64,000 nucleotides of DNA from Mycobacterium cookii (GTDB lineage Bacteria; Actinomycetota; Actinomycetes; Mycobacteriales; Mycobacteriaceae). Positions 51,256-59,746 of this stretch are shown one piece after another. A program made the position numbers and the translations under genes. Location: positions 2,790,001 through 2,854,000 of the forward strand of contig NZ_AP022569.1 in NCBI RefSeq assembly GCF_010727945.1, in the 5' to 3' direction. The notes under the pieces were generated by a model. That model was given only the letters and a program-made list of their open reading frames with translations, was not told the origin of the DNA and searched no databases. Position 1 is the stretch's first letter. The number at the start of each line of letters is the position of its first letter.

Positions 51256-52425
51256 ATGGGTAAGCAGCTCGCCGCGGTGCTTGGCACCGGCCAGACGAAG
51301 TATGTCGCCAAGCGGCAAGACGTTTCGATGAACGGCCTGGTTCGCGAGGCCATCGATAAGGCGCTGGCCGACTCCGGGTCGACGATGGACGACATCGACG
51401 CGGTCGTGGTCGGCAAGGCGCCCGACTTCTTCGAGGGCGTCATGATGCCGGAGCTGTTCATGGCCGACGCCGTCGGCGCGACCGGCAAGCCGCTGATCCG
51501 GGTTCACACCGCGGGTTCGGTGGGCGGGTCGACCGGTGTGGTGGCCGCCAGCCTGGTGCAGTCGGGCAAATACCGGCGCGTGCTGGCGATGGCGTGGGAG
51601 AAGCAGTCCGAGTCGAATGCCATGTGGGCGTTGAGCATTCCGGTGCCGTTCACCAAGCCGGTGGGAGCGGGCGCGGGTGGCTACTTCGCCCCGCATGTGC
51701 GTGCCTACATCCGCCGGTCCGGCGCGCCGACGCACATCGGCGCCATGGTCGCGGTCAAGGACCGGCTGAACGGTGCCAAGAATCCGCTGGCGCATCTGCA
51801 TCAGCCCGACATCACGTTGGAAAAAGTGATGGCGTCGCAGATGCTCTGGGATCCCATCCGTTTCGACGAGACCTGCCCGTCGTCCGACGGTGCATGCGCG
51901 GTGGTGATCGGTAACGAGGACGTCGCCGACAAGCGCGTCGCCGACGGTCATCCGGTGGCGTGGATCCACGCCACCGCGTTGCGCACCGAACCGCTGGCGT
52001 ACTCCGGCCGCGACCAGGTCAACCCGCAGGCCGGCCGTGACGCCGCGAAGGCACTGTGGAAAGCCGCCGGCATCACCAGCCCCATCGACGAGATCGACTG
52101 CGCGGAGGTGTACGTACCGTTCTCCTGGTTCGAACCAATGTGGCTGGAGAACCTCGGATTTGCGGCCGAAGGCGAAGGCTGGAAGCTCACCGAGGCGGGC
52201 GAAACCAAGATCGGCGGCCGAATCCCGCTCAACATGTCCGGCGGTGTGCTGTCGTCGAACCCAATCGGTGCATCCGGTCTGATCCGGTTCGCAGAAGCGG
52301 CCATCCAGGTGATGGGCAAAGCGGGTGATCACCAGGTTCAGGGCGCCCGCAAGGCACTTGGCCACGCCTACGGCGGTGGCTCGCAGTACTACTCGATGTG
52401 GGTCGTAGGAGCTGACAAGCCGTGA
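51256..52425 (+). CDS. ltp3: thiolase-like lipid-transfer protein Ltp3
   Basis: A 389-residue thiolase-fold protein. At the thiolase Cys position it has HTAGSVGGSTG, again without Cys; C-terminal HAYGGGSQYYSMWVV is Ltp-like. Likely partner of Ltp4 and the DUF35 protein in aldol cleavage of a sterol side-chain acyl-CoA. The stop overlaps the following GTG (GTGA). Confidence 0.88.
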   Translation: MGKQLAAVLGTGQTKYVAKRQDVSMNGLVREAIDKALADSGSTMDDIDAVVVGKAPDFFEGVMMPELFMADAVGATGKPLIRVHTAGSVGGSTGVVAASLVQSGKYRRVLAMAWEKQSESNAMWALSIPVPFTKPVGAGAGGYFAPHVRAYIRRSGAPTHIGAMVAVKDRLNGAKNPLAHLHQPDITLEKVMASQMLWDPIRFDETCPSSDGACAVVIGNEDVADKRVADGHPVAWIHATALRTEPLAYSGRDQVNPQAGRDAAKALWKAAGITSPIDEIDCAEVYVPFSWFEPMWLENLGFAAEGEGWKLTEAGETKIGGRIPLNMSGGVLSSNPIGASGLIRFAEAAIQVMGKAGDHQVQGARKALGHAYGGGSQYYSMWVVGADKP

Positions 52426-53300
52426 AGTACACCTGCAGTATCGCGTTCGGCCAGATCGACCAGCTGACCGAACTGGCCAAGACCGCAGAGGAAGTGGGGT
52501 TTGACTCGATCGCGCTGCCGGACTCGATCTTCTATTTCGAAAAGCAGTCCGTCGACTACCCCTACACCGCCGACGGCAAGCGGATGTTCGACGAGGAGTC
52601 GCCCTGGGTCGACCCGCTGATCCTGGCGGGCGCGATGGGCGCGGTTACCTCGAAGCTGCGGTTCTACACGAACGTGATGAAGTTAGGTTCGCGCAACCCG
52701 CTGCTGCTGGCCCGCCAAGTTGGCTCGGTGGCTAATCTGACCAACAACCGCTTCGGATTCGGCGTCGGGATCGGCTGGGCACCAGAGGAATTCGAGTGGT
52801 GTGGCGTTCCCTACGCCAAACGCGGCAAGCGTGTCGACGAGATGATCGAGGTCATCAAGCTGGTGCTGGCCGGCGGGATGGTCGAATTCCACGGCGACTT
52901 CTATGATTTTGACCGCCTTCAGATGAGCCCGGCGCCCACTGAACCGGTGCCGTTCTACGTGGGCGGCCACACTGATGTGGCGCTGCGCCGTGCTGCTCGG
53001 ATCGGTGACGGTTGGACCAGCGCGATGATGACGCACGCGCAGCTCGCCGAAACCATCGGCAAGCTCGACGCGCTGCGCACCGAAAATGGCCGCGCGGAAC
53101 TGCCTTTCGAGATCCAGGCGGTGTGCATCGACAAGTTCGGCGTGGACGGCCATCGCGAGCTCGCCGAGATAGGGGTTACCGACTACATCACCATCCCGTG
53201 GATTCTGGACGGCCTCGGGACCGACGCGCCGCTGGACAAAAAGAAAGACTCGCTGAAGCGTTGGGCTGACACCTACATCCACTCGGGCTGGCAGGACTGA
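52422..53300 (+). CDS. LLM-class F420/FMN oxidoreductase
   Basis: A 292-residue luciferase-like protein: MKYTCSIAFGQIDQLTELAK, FGFGVGIGWAPEEFEWCGVP, FYVGGHTDVALRRAARIGDGW and a C-terminal ITIPWILDGLG. Translationally coupled to ltp3. Distinct from the LLM protein at 48048, so the locus holds two. Substrate unknown. Confidence 0.87.
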   Translation: MKYTCSIAFGQIDQLTELAKTAEEVGFDSIALPDSIFYFEKQSVDYPYTADGKRMFDEESPWVDPLILAGAMGAVTSKLRFYTNVMKLGSRNPLLLARQVGSVANLTNNRFGFGVGIGWAPEEFEWCGVPYAKRGKRVDEMIEVIKLVLAGGMVEFHGDFYDFDRLQMSPAPTEPVPFYVGGHTDVALRRAARIGDGWTSAMMTHAQLAETIGKLDALRTENGRAELPFEIQAVCIDKFGVDGHRELAEIGVTDYITIPWILDGLGTDAPLDKKKDSLKRWADTYIHSGWQD

Positions 53301-53354
53301 GATGACGCGCGCCGGCGACGATGCAGAGCGATGCGATGAGGAGGAGCGGCGCCA
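53301..53354 (+). repeat. MIRU-like repeat before the KSI-like gene
   Basis: Fills the gap after the LLM gene; GACGATGCAGAGC at 53317-53329 and GCGATGAGGAGGA at 53333-53345, ending at the ATG of the next gene and providing its Shine-Dalgarno. Confidence 0.7.
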
Positions 53355-53762
53355 ATGACTGACTCTCCCGCACACCTGGCTGGCAAGCGTTCCCGCGATG
53401 CGGTGGCGGCCAGGGACAAAGAAGCCTGGCTGGCGAACTTCGCCGACGACGCCATCGTCGAGGACCCGATTGGCCCGTCGCATTTCGATCCCGAGGGCAA
53501 GGGGCATCGCGGGCGCGACGCCATCTCGGCGTTCTGGGACATGGCGATTGCGCCCACCGACAAGATCGAGTTCGTCTTCGACAAGACGTACCACTGCGGC
53601 AACGAAGAAGCCAACATCGGCCACATCCTGATCACCGCGGCCGGACACCAGGTCACCGCCGAAGGCGTCTTCACCTACAAGGTCGACGACGACGGCAAGA
53701 TGCTGGCGCTGCGCGCCTACTGGGAAGTCGACCAGGCCACCGCGAGCGCCCGCAAGATTTGA
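53355..53762 (+). CDS. ketosteroid-isomerase-like SnoaL protein
   Basis: A 135-residue cone-fold protein. FADDAIVEDPIG carries Asp37 at the place of the catalytic base of bacterial ketosteroid isomerases (VEDPVG), but the oxyanion-hole Tyr and second Asp do not appear at the expected positions. So either an isomerase with altered active site or a related SnoaL protein acting on a steroid-CoA. Same strand as the ltp/LLM genes, behind a MIRU-like repeat. Confidence 0.78.
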   Translation: MTDSPAHLAGKRSRDAVAARDKEAWLANFADDAIVEDPIGPSHFDPEGKGHRGRDAISAFWDMAIAPTDKIEFVFDKTYHCGNEEANIGHILITAAGHQVTAEGVFTYKVDDDGKMLALRAYWEVDQATASARKI

Positions 53763-53793
53763 ACCCAGCGCTGTTCGCCGCCGTATAAAAGTT

Positions 53794-54429
53794 ATGGACG
53801 GCGTTGCCGAGCCCGTTCTCGCGGACGGCCCTGTGCGGGTACGAAGCGATCTCGACGCGCCGTCGCGCCGGCTCTGGCTGGTCAAATGGTGTGCGCTGGC
53901 GGTGCCGCACTATCCCATCCTGATCGGCCTGTACCTGCTGTATCCATTTGTGACGATCGCCGCCGGCGTCGCCATCTTGTTCACCGGCCGCCATCCGCGC
54001 CCACTCTTCGACTTCAACGTCGGGGTGCTGCGGTGGTCGTGGCGCCTGATGAACTACCGCTTCCCGATGAACAGCACCGACAAGTACCCGCCCTTCACGC
54101 TCGCATCGCAGCCGGACTACCCGGCTGACCTCGACGTGGACTACCCCGATGGCCCCACCAACCGCGCCGCGCTTTTCACGCGATGGCTCCTGGGCATGCC
54201 GCAGATACTTCTCTGCTGGGCGATGGAGCCGCTTCTGCAACTGCTCTGCGTGATGAACGCGGCGTGGTTGTTGTGCATCGGCACGATCAACCAGGGCATG
54301 TTCGACCTTCTGCTGGGCATCGTTCGATGGCGTTATCGGGTGGCCGTGTACGTCTCGTTGATGCGCGACGAGTATCCACCGTTCCGGATGGATCTGGGTA
54401 GCGTGCAGGTGGATCATGACGCGGCGTAA
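53794..54429 (+). CDS. DUF4389 membrane protein
   Basis: A 211-residue protein with two hydrophobic blocks (HYPILIGLYLLYPFVTIAAGVAILF and LLGMPQILLCWAMEPLLQLLCVMNAAWLLC) and the motif MNYRFPMNSTDKYPPF repeated loosely near the end (DEYPPFRMD), as in DUF4389. It overlaps the following methyltransferase by 14 nt. Function unknown. Confidence 0.8.
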   Translation: MDGVAEPVLADGPVRVRSDLDAPSRRLWLVKWCALAVPHYPILIGLYLLYPFVTIAAGVAILFTGRHPRPLFDFNVGVLRWSWRLMNYRFPMNSTDKYPPFTLASQPDYPADLDVDYPDGPTNRAALFTRWLLGMPQILLCWAMEPLLQLLCVMNAAWLLCIGTINQGMFDLLLGIVRWRYRVAVYVSLMRDEYPPFRMDLGSVQVDHDAA

Positions 54430-55048
54430 TCCGTTGTTCCCGTACATCTATCGACTCGGGATGCCGATTTTCGACCGGCTTTTCTATCGTCGCTACCGAC
54501 GCACCGCGATGTCACACGCGGTCGGCCGACTGCTGATGGTGGGACTGGGTCCCGGAACCGACCTACTGTTCGTTCCCCCGGCGGTGGTGTCCGTCGCCGC
54601 GGTGGAGCCAGAGCCGGCGATGCGCAGGATGGCGTCCGCCCTGGCGCGCCGCCACGGCATCGACGTCGACATCGTCGATGGGGTCGGGGAGTCGATTCCC
54701 TTTCCGGACGACAGCTTCGACTCTGTGCATATCGGGCTCGTTCTGTGCTCGGTCGACAACGTTGGGGCCACCCTGGCCGAAATCCGACGCGTACTGGCGC
54801 CGGGCGGCAGGCTGGTCGTCCTCGAGCATGTCCGCGGAGAAGGCTTGATGGGGTGGTTTCAGGACTTGATCGCCCAGCCGTGGTCGTGGCTTGCGTCAGG
54901 ATGCGAACCGAATCGTCGCACCGTCGACGCCATTACCGCAGCCGGATTCGACGTCGCCGGCCTGCATCGCATTCGACGAACGCTGGTGCCTCCGCCGTGC
55001 ACACCTCATCTGCAAGGATTCGCCACCGTCATCGACCGCGACGGGTGA
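54416..55048 (+). CDS. class I SAM-dependent methyltransferase
   Basis: A 210-residue UbiE-like methyltransferase: RLLMVGLGPGTDLL (SAM motif, G-rich), VAAVEPEPAMRRMA, FDSVHIGLVLCSV and VLAPGGRLVVLEHV. Overlaps the membrane-protein gene, so the two are expressed together. Acceptor unknown. Confidence 0.85.
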   Translation: MTRRNPLFPYIYRLGMPIFDRLFYRRYRRTAMSHAVGRLLMVGLGPGTDLLFVPPAVVSVAAVEPEPAMRRMASALARRHGIDVDIVDGVGESIPFPDDSFDSVHIGLVLCSVDNVGATLAEIRRVLAPGGRLVVLEHVRGEGLMGWFQDLIAQPWSWLASGCEPNRRTVDAITAAGFDVAGLHRIRRTLVPPPCTPHLQGFATVIDRDG

Positions 55049-55108
55049 ACTTTTTTCGCCGCGGCTTCGTGTACCAGGCAAGTCGATCACTGGCGATGGG
55101 AGTCGATC

Positions 55109-55594
55109 ATGAGTCGCACAATTCTGCCCGGCCTCGGCAGGGCTGCCGGTGGTCTCATCTCCGCCGGGCTGATCTCGTTGGCGACGGGCCCCGTCGCGCA
55201 TGCCGACGGCGAAGACCTGACGCCGGTAGTAGGCGCAGACTTCTTGGTTGGCGACGTGATGCCGGCGGCCGAAACCGACTTCATGGTTGGTCCGCTGCAG
55301 AATTTCGGACTGTTCACCGACCAGTCGTTTGCCGACCCCGACGACCACGAGTTCGTCGCGACTGTCCTCTCGGGCCACTCTTTCACTGATGTCCTGACTT
55401 CTGGGGCCGACCCGTCGGACAGCTTGGCGGCCTTCGGCGTTCCCGGGGACGCGGGCATCGGCGTGGCAGGAGAGACAGTGAACACCTTCATCGACCCGAG
55501 CAACCCGGCGCTCGAATCCTTGCTGTCGTTCTCGCTTCCGTTCACGGACCCGTTGGCCGAACTCTTCACCGCGCTACTGCCGCTTGGCTTCTGA
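55109..55594 (+). CDS. secreted mycobacterial protein, paralogue A
   Basis: A 161-residue protein with a Sec signal peptide (cleavage after AHA, about residue 32) and an acidic mature part. It shares with the next gene the block DVLTSGADPSDSLAAFGVP followed by VNTF and PFTDPLAxL. I do not recognise a known domain. ATG 55109 with GGGAG upstream. Confidence 0.7.
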   Translation: MSRTILPGLGRAAGGLISAGLISLATGPVAHADGEDLTPVVGADFLVGDVMPAAETDFMVGPLQNFGLFTDQSFADPDDHEFVATVLSGHSFTDVLTSGADPSDSLAAFGVPGDAGIGVAGETVNTFIDPSNPALESLLSFSLPFTDPLAELFTALLPLGF

Positions 55595-55674
55595 CCTCAG
55601 CTGGACAATAAGACGGGCTGGTGAGGAGGTTTCGCTCAGGAATTTTTAGGTATATTCTCAGGGTATTGCTAACA

Positions 55675-55688
55675 GTGATCTGGATCAC
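55675..55688. promoter_or_regulatory. CRP/FNR-type palindrome upstream of secreted paralogue B
   Basis: GTGATCTGGATCAC is a perfect GTGA-N6-TCAC inverted repeat, 21 bp before the ATG at 55710, in an AT-rich promoter stretch (TTTTTAGGTATATTC at 55644-55658). It fits the DNA recognition pattern of mycobacterial Crp/Cmr-type regulators. Confidence 0.55.
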
Positions 55689-55709
55689 ACATACGATCGG
55701 AGTTTTCGA

Positions 55710-56171
55710 ATGAGTTCTCGGATGGTGACAGTCGCTCTCGGCACGGCCGCCGGTGCTTTCCTGGCCGCCGGGCTCATACCGCTGGCTGCCGCTGGCTCTG
55801 CCCGAGCCGACGCTGACGACGTCAGCCCAGCAGTGGACACGGACTTCATCTCTGCAACCGACAAGTTATTTGCCCTCTTCGGCATCAATGACGTGGGATT
55901 TGCCGACCCTGACGACAATTTTGAGGCGATGGTCCTGAACATTCCGTCGCTCCACATCACCGATGTATTGACTTCTGGGGCCGACCCCTCGGATAGCTTG
56001 GCGGCATTCGGGGTGCCCGATGACATTGCCGTCGGGACCGCCGGCGTGACAGTCAACACGTTCACAGATTCGATGGACCCACTCCTGAACAGCACGTTCA
56101 CCATTCCCTTCACGGATCCCCTTGCCGGGCTGTGGGACCTTCTTGTTGCTCACGACTTCTTTGGCCTCTGA
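55710..56171 (+). CDS. secreted mycobacterial protein, paralogue B
   Basis: A 153-residue protein with a Sec signal peptide (cleavage near ARA-DA, residue 34). Homologous to the upstream gene across most of its length (FADPDD, then the shared DVLTSGADPSDSLAAFGVP), so they are a tandem duplication. ATG 55710 with GGAG upstream. A CRP-type site lies in its own promoter. Confidence 0.75.
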   Translation: MSSRMVTVALGTAAGAFLAAGLIPLAAAGSARADADDVSPAVDTDFISATDKLFALFGINDVGFADPDDNFEAMVLNIPSLHITDVLTSGADPSDSLAAFGVPDDIAVGTAGVTVNTFTDSMDPLLNSTFTIPFTDPLAGLWDLLVAHDFFGL

Positions 56172-56199
56172 GGAAATAGCTGAACTGAGACCCCGCCGC

Positions 56200-58704
56200 C
56201 TAGTCGACGCCGACGGCGTCGATGATGTTGAGTCGCGCCGCGCGTCGCGCGGGCGGCAGCGAGCCGAGCAGGCTGATCGCCAACGCGCCCACCGTGAACA
56301 CGAGCGCCATTGGACTCGGCCGGAAGTCGACGGTGAAATTCATCAGGTCCCCGCTGACAAGGCTGTAGAGCCACTGGTCGGCGAGGCCGAAGAGCAGACC
56401 GCAGACGCCGCCGACGACTCCGATGGCGGCGGCTTCGGCCAGAATCATCTGCACGGTGAACCGCCGGCTGGTACCCATCGCTCGCAGCACACCGATCTCG
56501 CGGCGCCGTTCGAGAACCGAGAGCGTCAACGTGTTGAAAAGCGCTATCGCCGCGACGAATACAACAATGATCCACACGGCGTTGGCGATGTACATGCTCT
56601 GATGCAGCGGCGCCTCGAGGCCTGCCAGTGCCGCGCGACCGTCGTAGACGTAGTTCGGCGCAGGCACCACCCGCCGTACGTCGGCCAGCAACCGATTCCT
56701 GTCCACGCCCGGGGCTCCGGTGAGCTGGAGCGCCGTCGCGGCCGGGCGGTCAAACCATGCCCGCATCCGATCGAGGTCCATGCCGACGGTGCCGATGACC
56801 GTCGAGAAGTACGGGACCAGGGCCAGCACGGTGGCCTGCCGCGGGCCGTGCGGCGTCTGCAGCTGCAGGTTGTCGCCGACCCGGACGTGCAGGGTCTTGC
56901 CGAGGTTCTGCGAAAGCACGACGCCCCGACCGGCAAGGACCTCACCGCGGACCCGTTGATCGAGCGCCCGGAAGAGTGGATCGGCGGTCCCGGCCGAAAA
57001 TCCATCGAGCATCACGCGGGTGCCGCCGACCTCGGCGAATCCTGATGCGCCCTCGATGACTCGTTGTACGCCCGGCACCCCGGCCGTCTTGCGGGCGAGA
57101 TCCGGTGGCAGCGCATCGACGGCATAGCTGTCCGGAGGATCCGCACTCACCCACACGTCGACGTCGGCGACCGGTGCGAAGATGGCGCGCGCCGACCGAA
57201 TCATGTCGGCGTTCGTCCCGGTGATCACGACCGTGGTGACCACCGCGATGAGCACGGTCATCACCGTGGCCCACACCCGCCGCGGGGCGCGCTCGACCGT
57301 CGCCGCCGCGAGTCGCCCAACCGCTCCGAACATCCCGGCCGTTGTCGCAGTCGCCTTGACCATCAGCGCGGCGAGTGCGAAGCCGAGCGCGATCTCAGCT
57401 GTAAAGACAGCGAAGATCGCGGCGAAAGCCAGGGTGCCGCGTTGGCCGACAACGACGACGATCGCTGCCGCAAAAACGGCGACCGCGGCGATCCCGCATG
57501 CCAGCCGCAGCCATCGCGGTACGACATCGGCGGCTGAAACCCCGACCGGCGCCAACGCCTCGATCGGCGAAACCTTGTACACCTGCCGCGCAGCCATCGC
57601 CGACGCTGCCCCGCTGGTGAGGACCGTCGCCGCCAGAGCCACCGGTATCGCATAGCCCGGCAACCAGTACTCGACCCGGGCTTCGAGGCCTTGCGTTATC
57701 GCCGGAGGCAATCGACCAATCGCCATGCGGCCCATGAGGATTCCGAGACCCGACCCGATCGCACCGCCGATCACCCCGAGAATCGCGGCCTCAGCGAGCA
57801 GGTCGCGAACGATCGTCGCGCGTCGGCCGCCGATCGCGCGCAGCATCGAGATGACCGGGCGGCGCTGAGTGATCGCCATTGTCATCGTGGTGTAGATCAG
57901 GAACGCGCCGACCACCAGCGCAACCCCGGCGCCCATCAACGCCATGTAGTTCATCAGCTTGACCCCGTCGCCGGCCCGGGCTGCGCGCATGCTGGGCTCT
58001 GCCACGATTGCCCGGCCCTTCACCGCGGCCGTCACTGCGGCCCGCACCGCTGCGAGGTTGGCACCGGGCTTTGTCGTGATCAGTATCGAGTCGAGCTGGC
58101 CTTTTCGCCCGGTTATGTTCTGTGCCAATGCAAGTGGGGCCAGAGCGTAGTGGCCGCCGTTGAGGTCCGCGAGTTGCTTGCCGGTGAGCACTTCTGTCAC
58201 GGCAACCGAAGCCGACCCCAGCCGGAACGTCTCGCCTTTGGCGTAACCGACACCGGGCCCGACCTGGACGCCGTTGGGGTTGGCGGACAGTGTCTTCAAC
58301 GGTTTCGCGACGGCGTCCTTCAAGGCACCACCCAACGCGGCACTGCTCTTGTCCGCGCCGAACAACAGAATTGGGCCCGACGCCGTGGCCGCAGACGTCC
58401 GTATCATCGGCGCCGCGGTCGCGACACCGGCCACAGCGGCGACATCGGTCGCTATCGCGTCGGGAAAACCGGCGTCGGTGATGCCCGACACCTCGATCGC
58501 CGCGATTCCGGCGATTCCATCGGACAGCCGGTTCACCGATCCGGTGATCGACCCGAAGATTCCGATGACCGCGACGAGATACATTGCCGACACTGCCATT
58601 ACGGCGATCGACGCGACGGTGCGTCGTCGGTGCACGACCAGTTCACGAAGACTGAACACCCGCAGCCGGCTCGTCGTCGCCGCGACGGCCGAGCCCGGTC
58701 TCAT
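56200..58704 (-). CDS. FtsX-like ABC permease, two-domain (MacB/LolC type)
   Basis: An 834-residue permease: an N-terminal membrane segment, periplasmic domain, an FtsX core of three membrane segments (GVALVVGAFLIYTTMTM ... SGAASAMAARQVY), further membrane helices near 400-490, a second outer domain (DADVWVSADPPDSY) and a final FtsX core (IALFNTLTLSVLERRREIGVLRAMG ... SLLGSLPPARRAARL). Exports or extracts lipids or peptides by a mechanotransmission type of action. ATGA overlap with the ATPase gene. Confidence 0.9.
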   Translation of the reverse strand: MRPGSAVAATTSRLRVFSLRELVVHRRRTVASIAVMAVSAMYLVAVIGIFGSITGSVNRLSDGIAGIAAIEVSGITDAGFPDAIATDVAAVAGVATAAPMIRTSAATASGPILLFGADKSSAALGGALKDAVAKPLKTLSANPNGVQVGPGVGYAKGETFRLGSASVAVTEVLTGKQLADLNGGHYALAPLALAQNITGRKGQLDSILITTKPGANLAAVRAAVTAAVKGRAIVAEPSMRAARAGDGVKLMNYMALMGAGVALVVGAFLIYTTMTMAITQRRPVISMLRAIGGRRATIVRDLLAEAAILGVIGGAIGSGLGILMGRMAIGRLPPAITQGLEARVEYWLPGYAIPVALAATVLTSGAASAMAARQVYKVSPIEALAPVGVSAADVVPRWLRLACGIAAVAVFAAAIVVVVGQRGTLAFAAIFAVFTAEIALGFALAALMVKATATTAGMFGAVGRLAAATVERAPRRVWATVMTVLIAVVTTVVITGTNADMIRSARAIFAPVADVDVWVSADPPDSYAVDALPPDLARKTAGVPGVQRVIEGASGFAEVGGTRVMLDGFSAGTADPLFRALDQRVRGEVLAGRGVVLSQNLGKTLHVRVGDNLQLQTPHGPRQATVLALVPYFSTVIGTVGMDLDRMRAWFDRPAATALQLTGAPGVDRNRLLADVRRVVPAPNYVYDGRAALAGLEAPLHQSMYIANAVWIIVVFVAAIALFNTLTLSVLERRREIGVLRAMGTSRRFTVQMILAEAAAIGVVGGVCGLLFGLADQWLYSLVSGDLMNFTVDFRPSPMALVFTVGALAISLLGSLPPARRAARLNIIDAVGVD

Positions 58705-59441
58705 CCCGCGACCGCCAACAATTCGTCGGAGCCGACCCGGCCGTCCTGCAGTGTGATCACCCGATCCGTTGTCGCCGCGGCCTCGGCGTTGTGGGTCACC
58801 ATCACCACCATCCGACTACCGCCGTCCTCGTGTGCCACCTCCGCTAGCAACGCCAAGATCGAAGCGCCCGTTGAGGAGTCGAGGTTCCCGGTCGGTTCGT
58901 CCGCCAGAATCAGCGACGGGTCCATCATCAAGGCCCGCGCCACGGCTACCCGCTGCATTTGGCCACCCGACAGTTCCGCGGGGCGGTGCTGGGTGCGGTC
59001 CCCCAGCCCGACCCGGTCCAACAACCGGATCGCATCCGACTTGACCCTGCCCAGCCGGACACCGTCGAGCAGCTTGGGGACCGCCACGTTTTCCCACGCC
59101 GACAATGTCGGCAAGAGGTTGAAGAACTGGAATACGAAGCCCACGCGATGGTGACGAAATTGGGACTGTTGCTCGTCGCTGAGGTGGCCGATCTCGTCGC
59201 CGTCGAAAGTGATCGAGCCGGAGTCGGGGGAATCCAATGCCCCGAGCAGGTGCAGCAATGTGCTTTTACCCGCGCCTGACGGCCCGACAACCGCAACGAA
59301 TTGGCCGCCGCCGAACCGCAGGCTGATCTCGTCGAGCGCGCGCACGCTCTGCCCGCCGACCCGGTATTCGCGTGTTACGTCGCGAAGTTCGATGGTCAGT
59401 TCGTGCACTCGCCTATCGCCGGTGGCAAGTCGTCCGATCAT
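58701..59441 (-). CDS. ABC transporter ATPase (MacB/LolD-like)
   Basis: A 246-residue ATPase: Walker A GPSGAGKST, signature LSGGQMQRVAVARAL, Walker B LILADEP with TGNLDS, H-loop VTHN. ATG 59441 chosen because GGGAG precedes it; GTG 59408 is an alternative. Partner of the FtsX-type permease downstream. Confidence 0.9.
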   Translation of the reverse strand: MIGRLATGDRRVHELTIELRDVTREYRVGGQSVRALDEISLRFGGGQFVAVVGPSGAGKSTLLHLLGALDSPDSGSITFDGDEIGHLSDEQQSQFRHHRVGFVFQFFNLLPTLSAWENVAVPKLLDGVRLGRVKSDAIRLLDRVGLGDRTQHRPAELSGGQMQRVAVARALMMDPSLILADEPTGNLDSSTGASILALLAEVAHEDGGSRMVVMVTHNAEAAATTDRVITLQDGRVGSDELLAVAG

Positions 59442-59689
59442 GGCACTCCCGCGATTCGCAGCATTCAATCGGCCGCGGCGACGTGTGTGCGACCGACGGC
59501 CACGCCCGTGCGGATCATGTCGCAAAGGCGCTGGTATCAAAGATAACGAGGTCGAGTCCCAAACGGTTCGATGAATTCGAAATTAATTCTGCGCGGAATA
59601 ATGCGCCGCGGAAGACCGCAGCCGGGCAGTGGCGATCGGTGTATAGTGCAATTCACATTGTCAGCGAAATCCAATTGTTTGCAACGTTT

Positions 59690-59719
59690 TTGACAGGGGA
59701 CAATTTTTTCAATCATTAT
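59690..59719 (+). promoter_or_regulatory. sigma-A-like promoter of the SRPBCC gene
   Basis: TTGACA (59690-59695) followed 18 bp later by CATTAT (59714-59719), inside an AT-rich stretch of the 305-bp gap 59442-59746. Nothing else is evident in that gap. Confidence 0.45.
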
Positions 59720-59746
59720 CGTTCGCTCGCGAAGGAGACCGAATCG

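Noticed and set aside
56122..57045. Long plus-strand open frame antisense to the FtsX-type permease
   Set aside because: Rich in Arg/His with no domain; the opposite strand encodes a complete permease.
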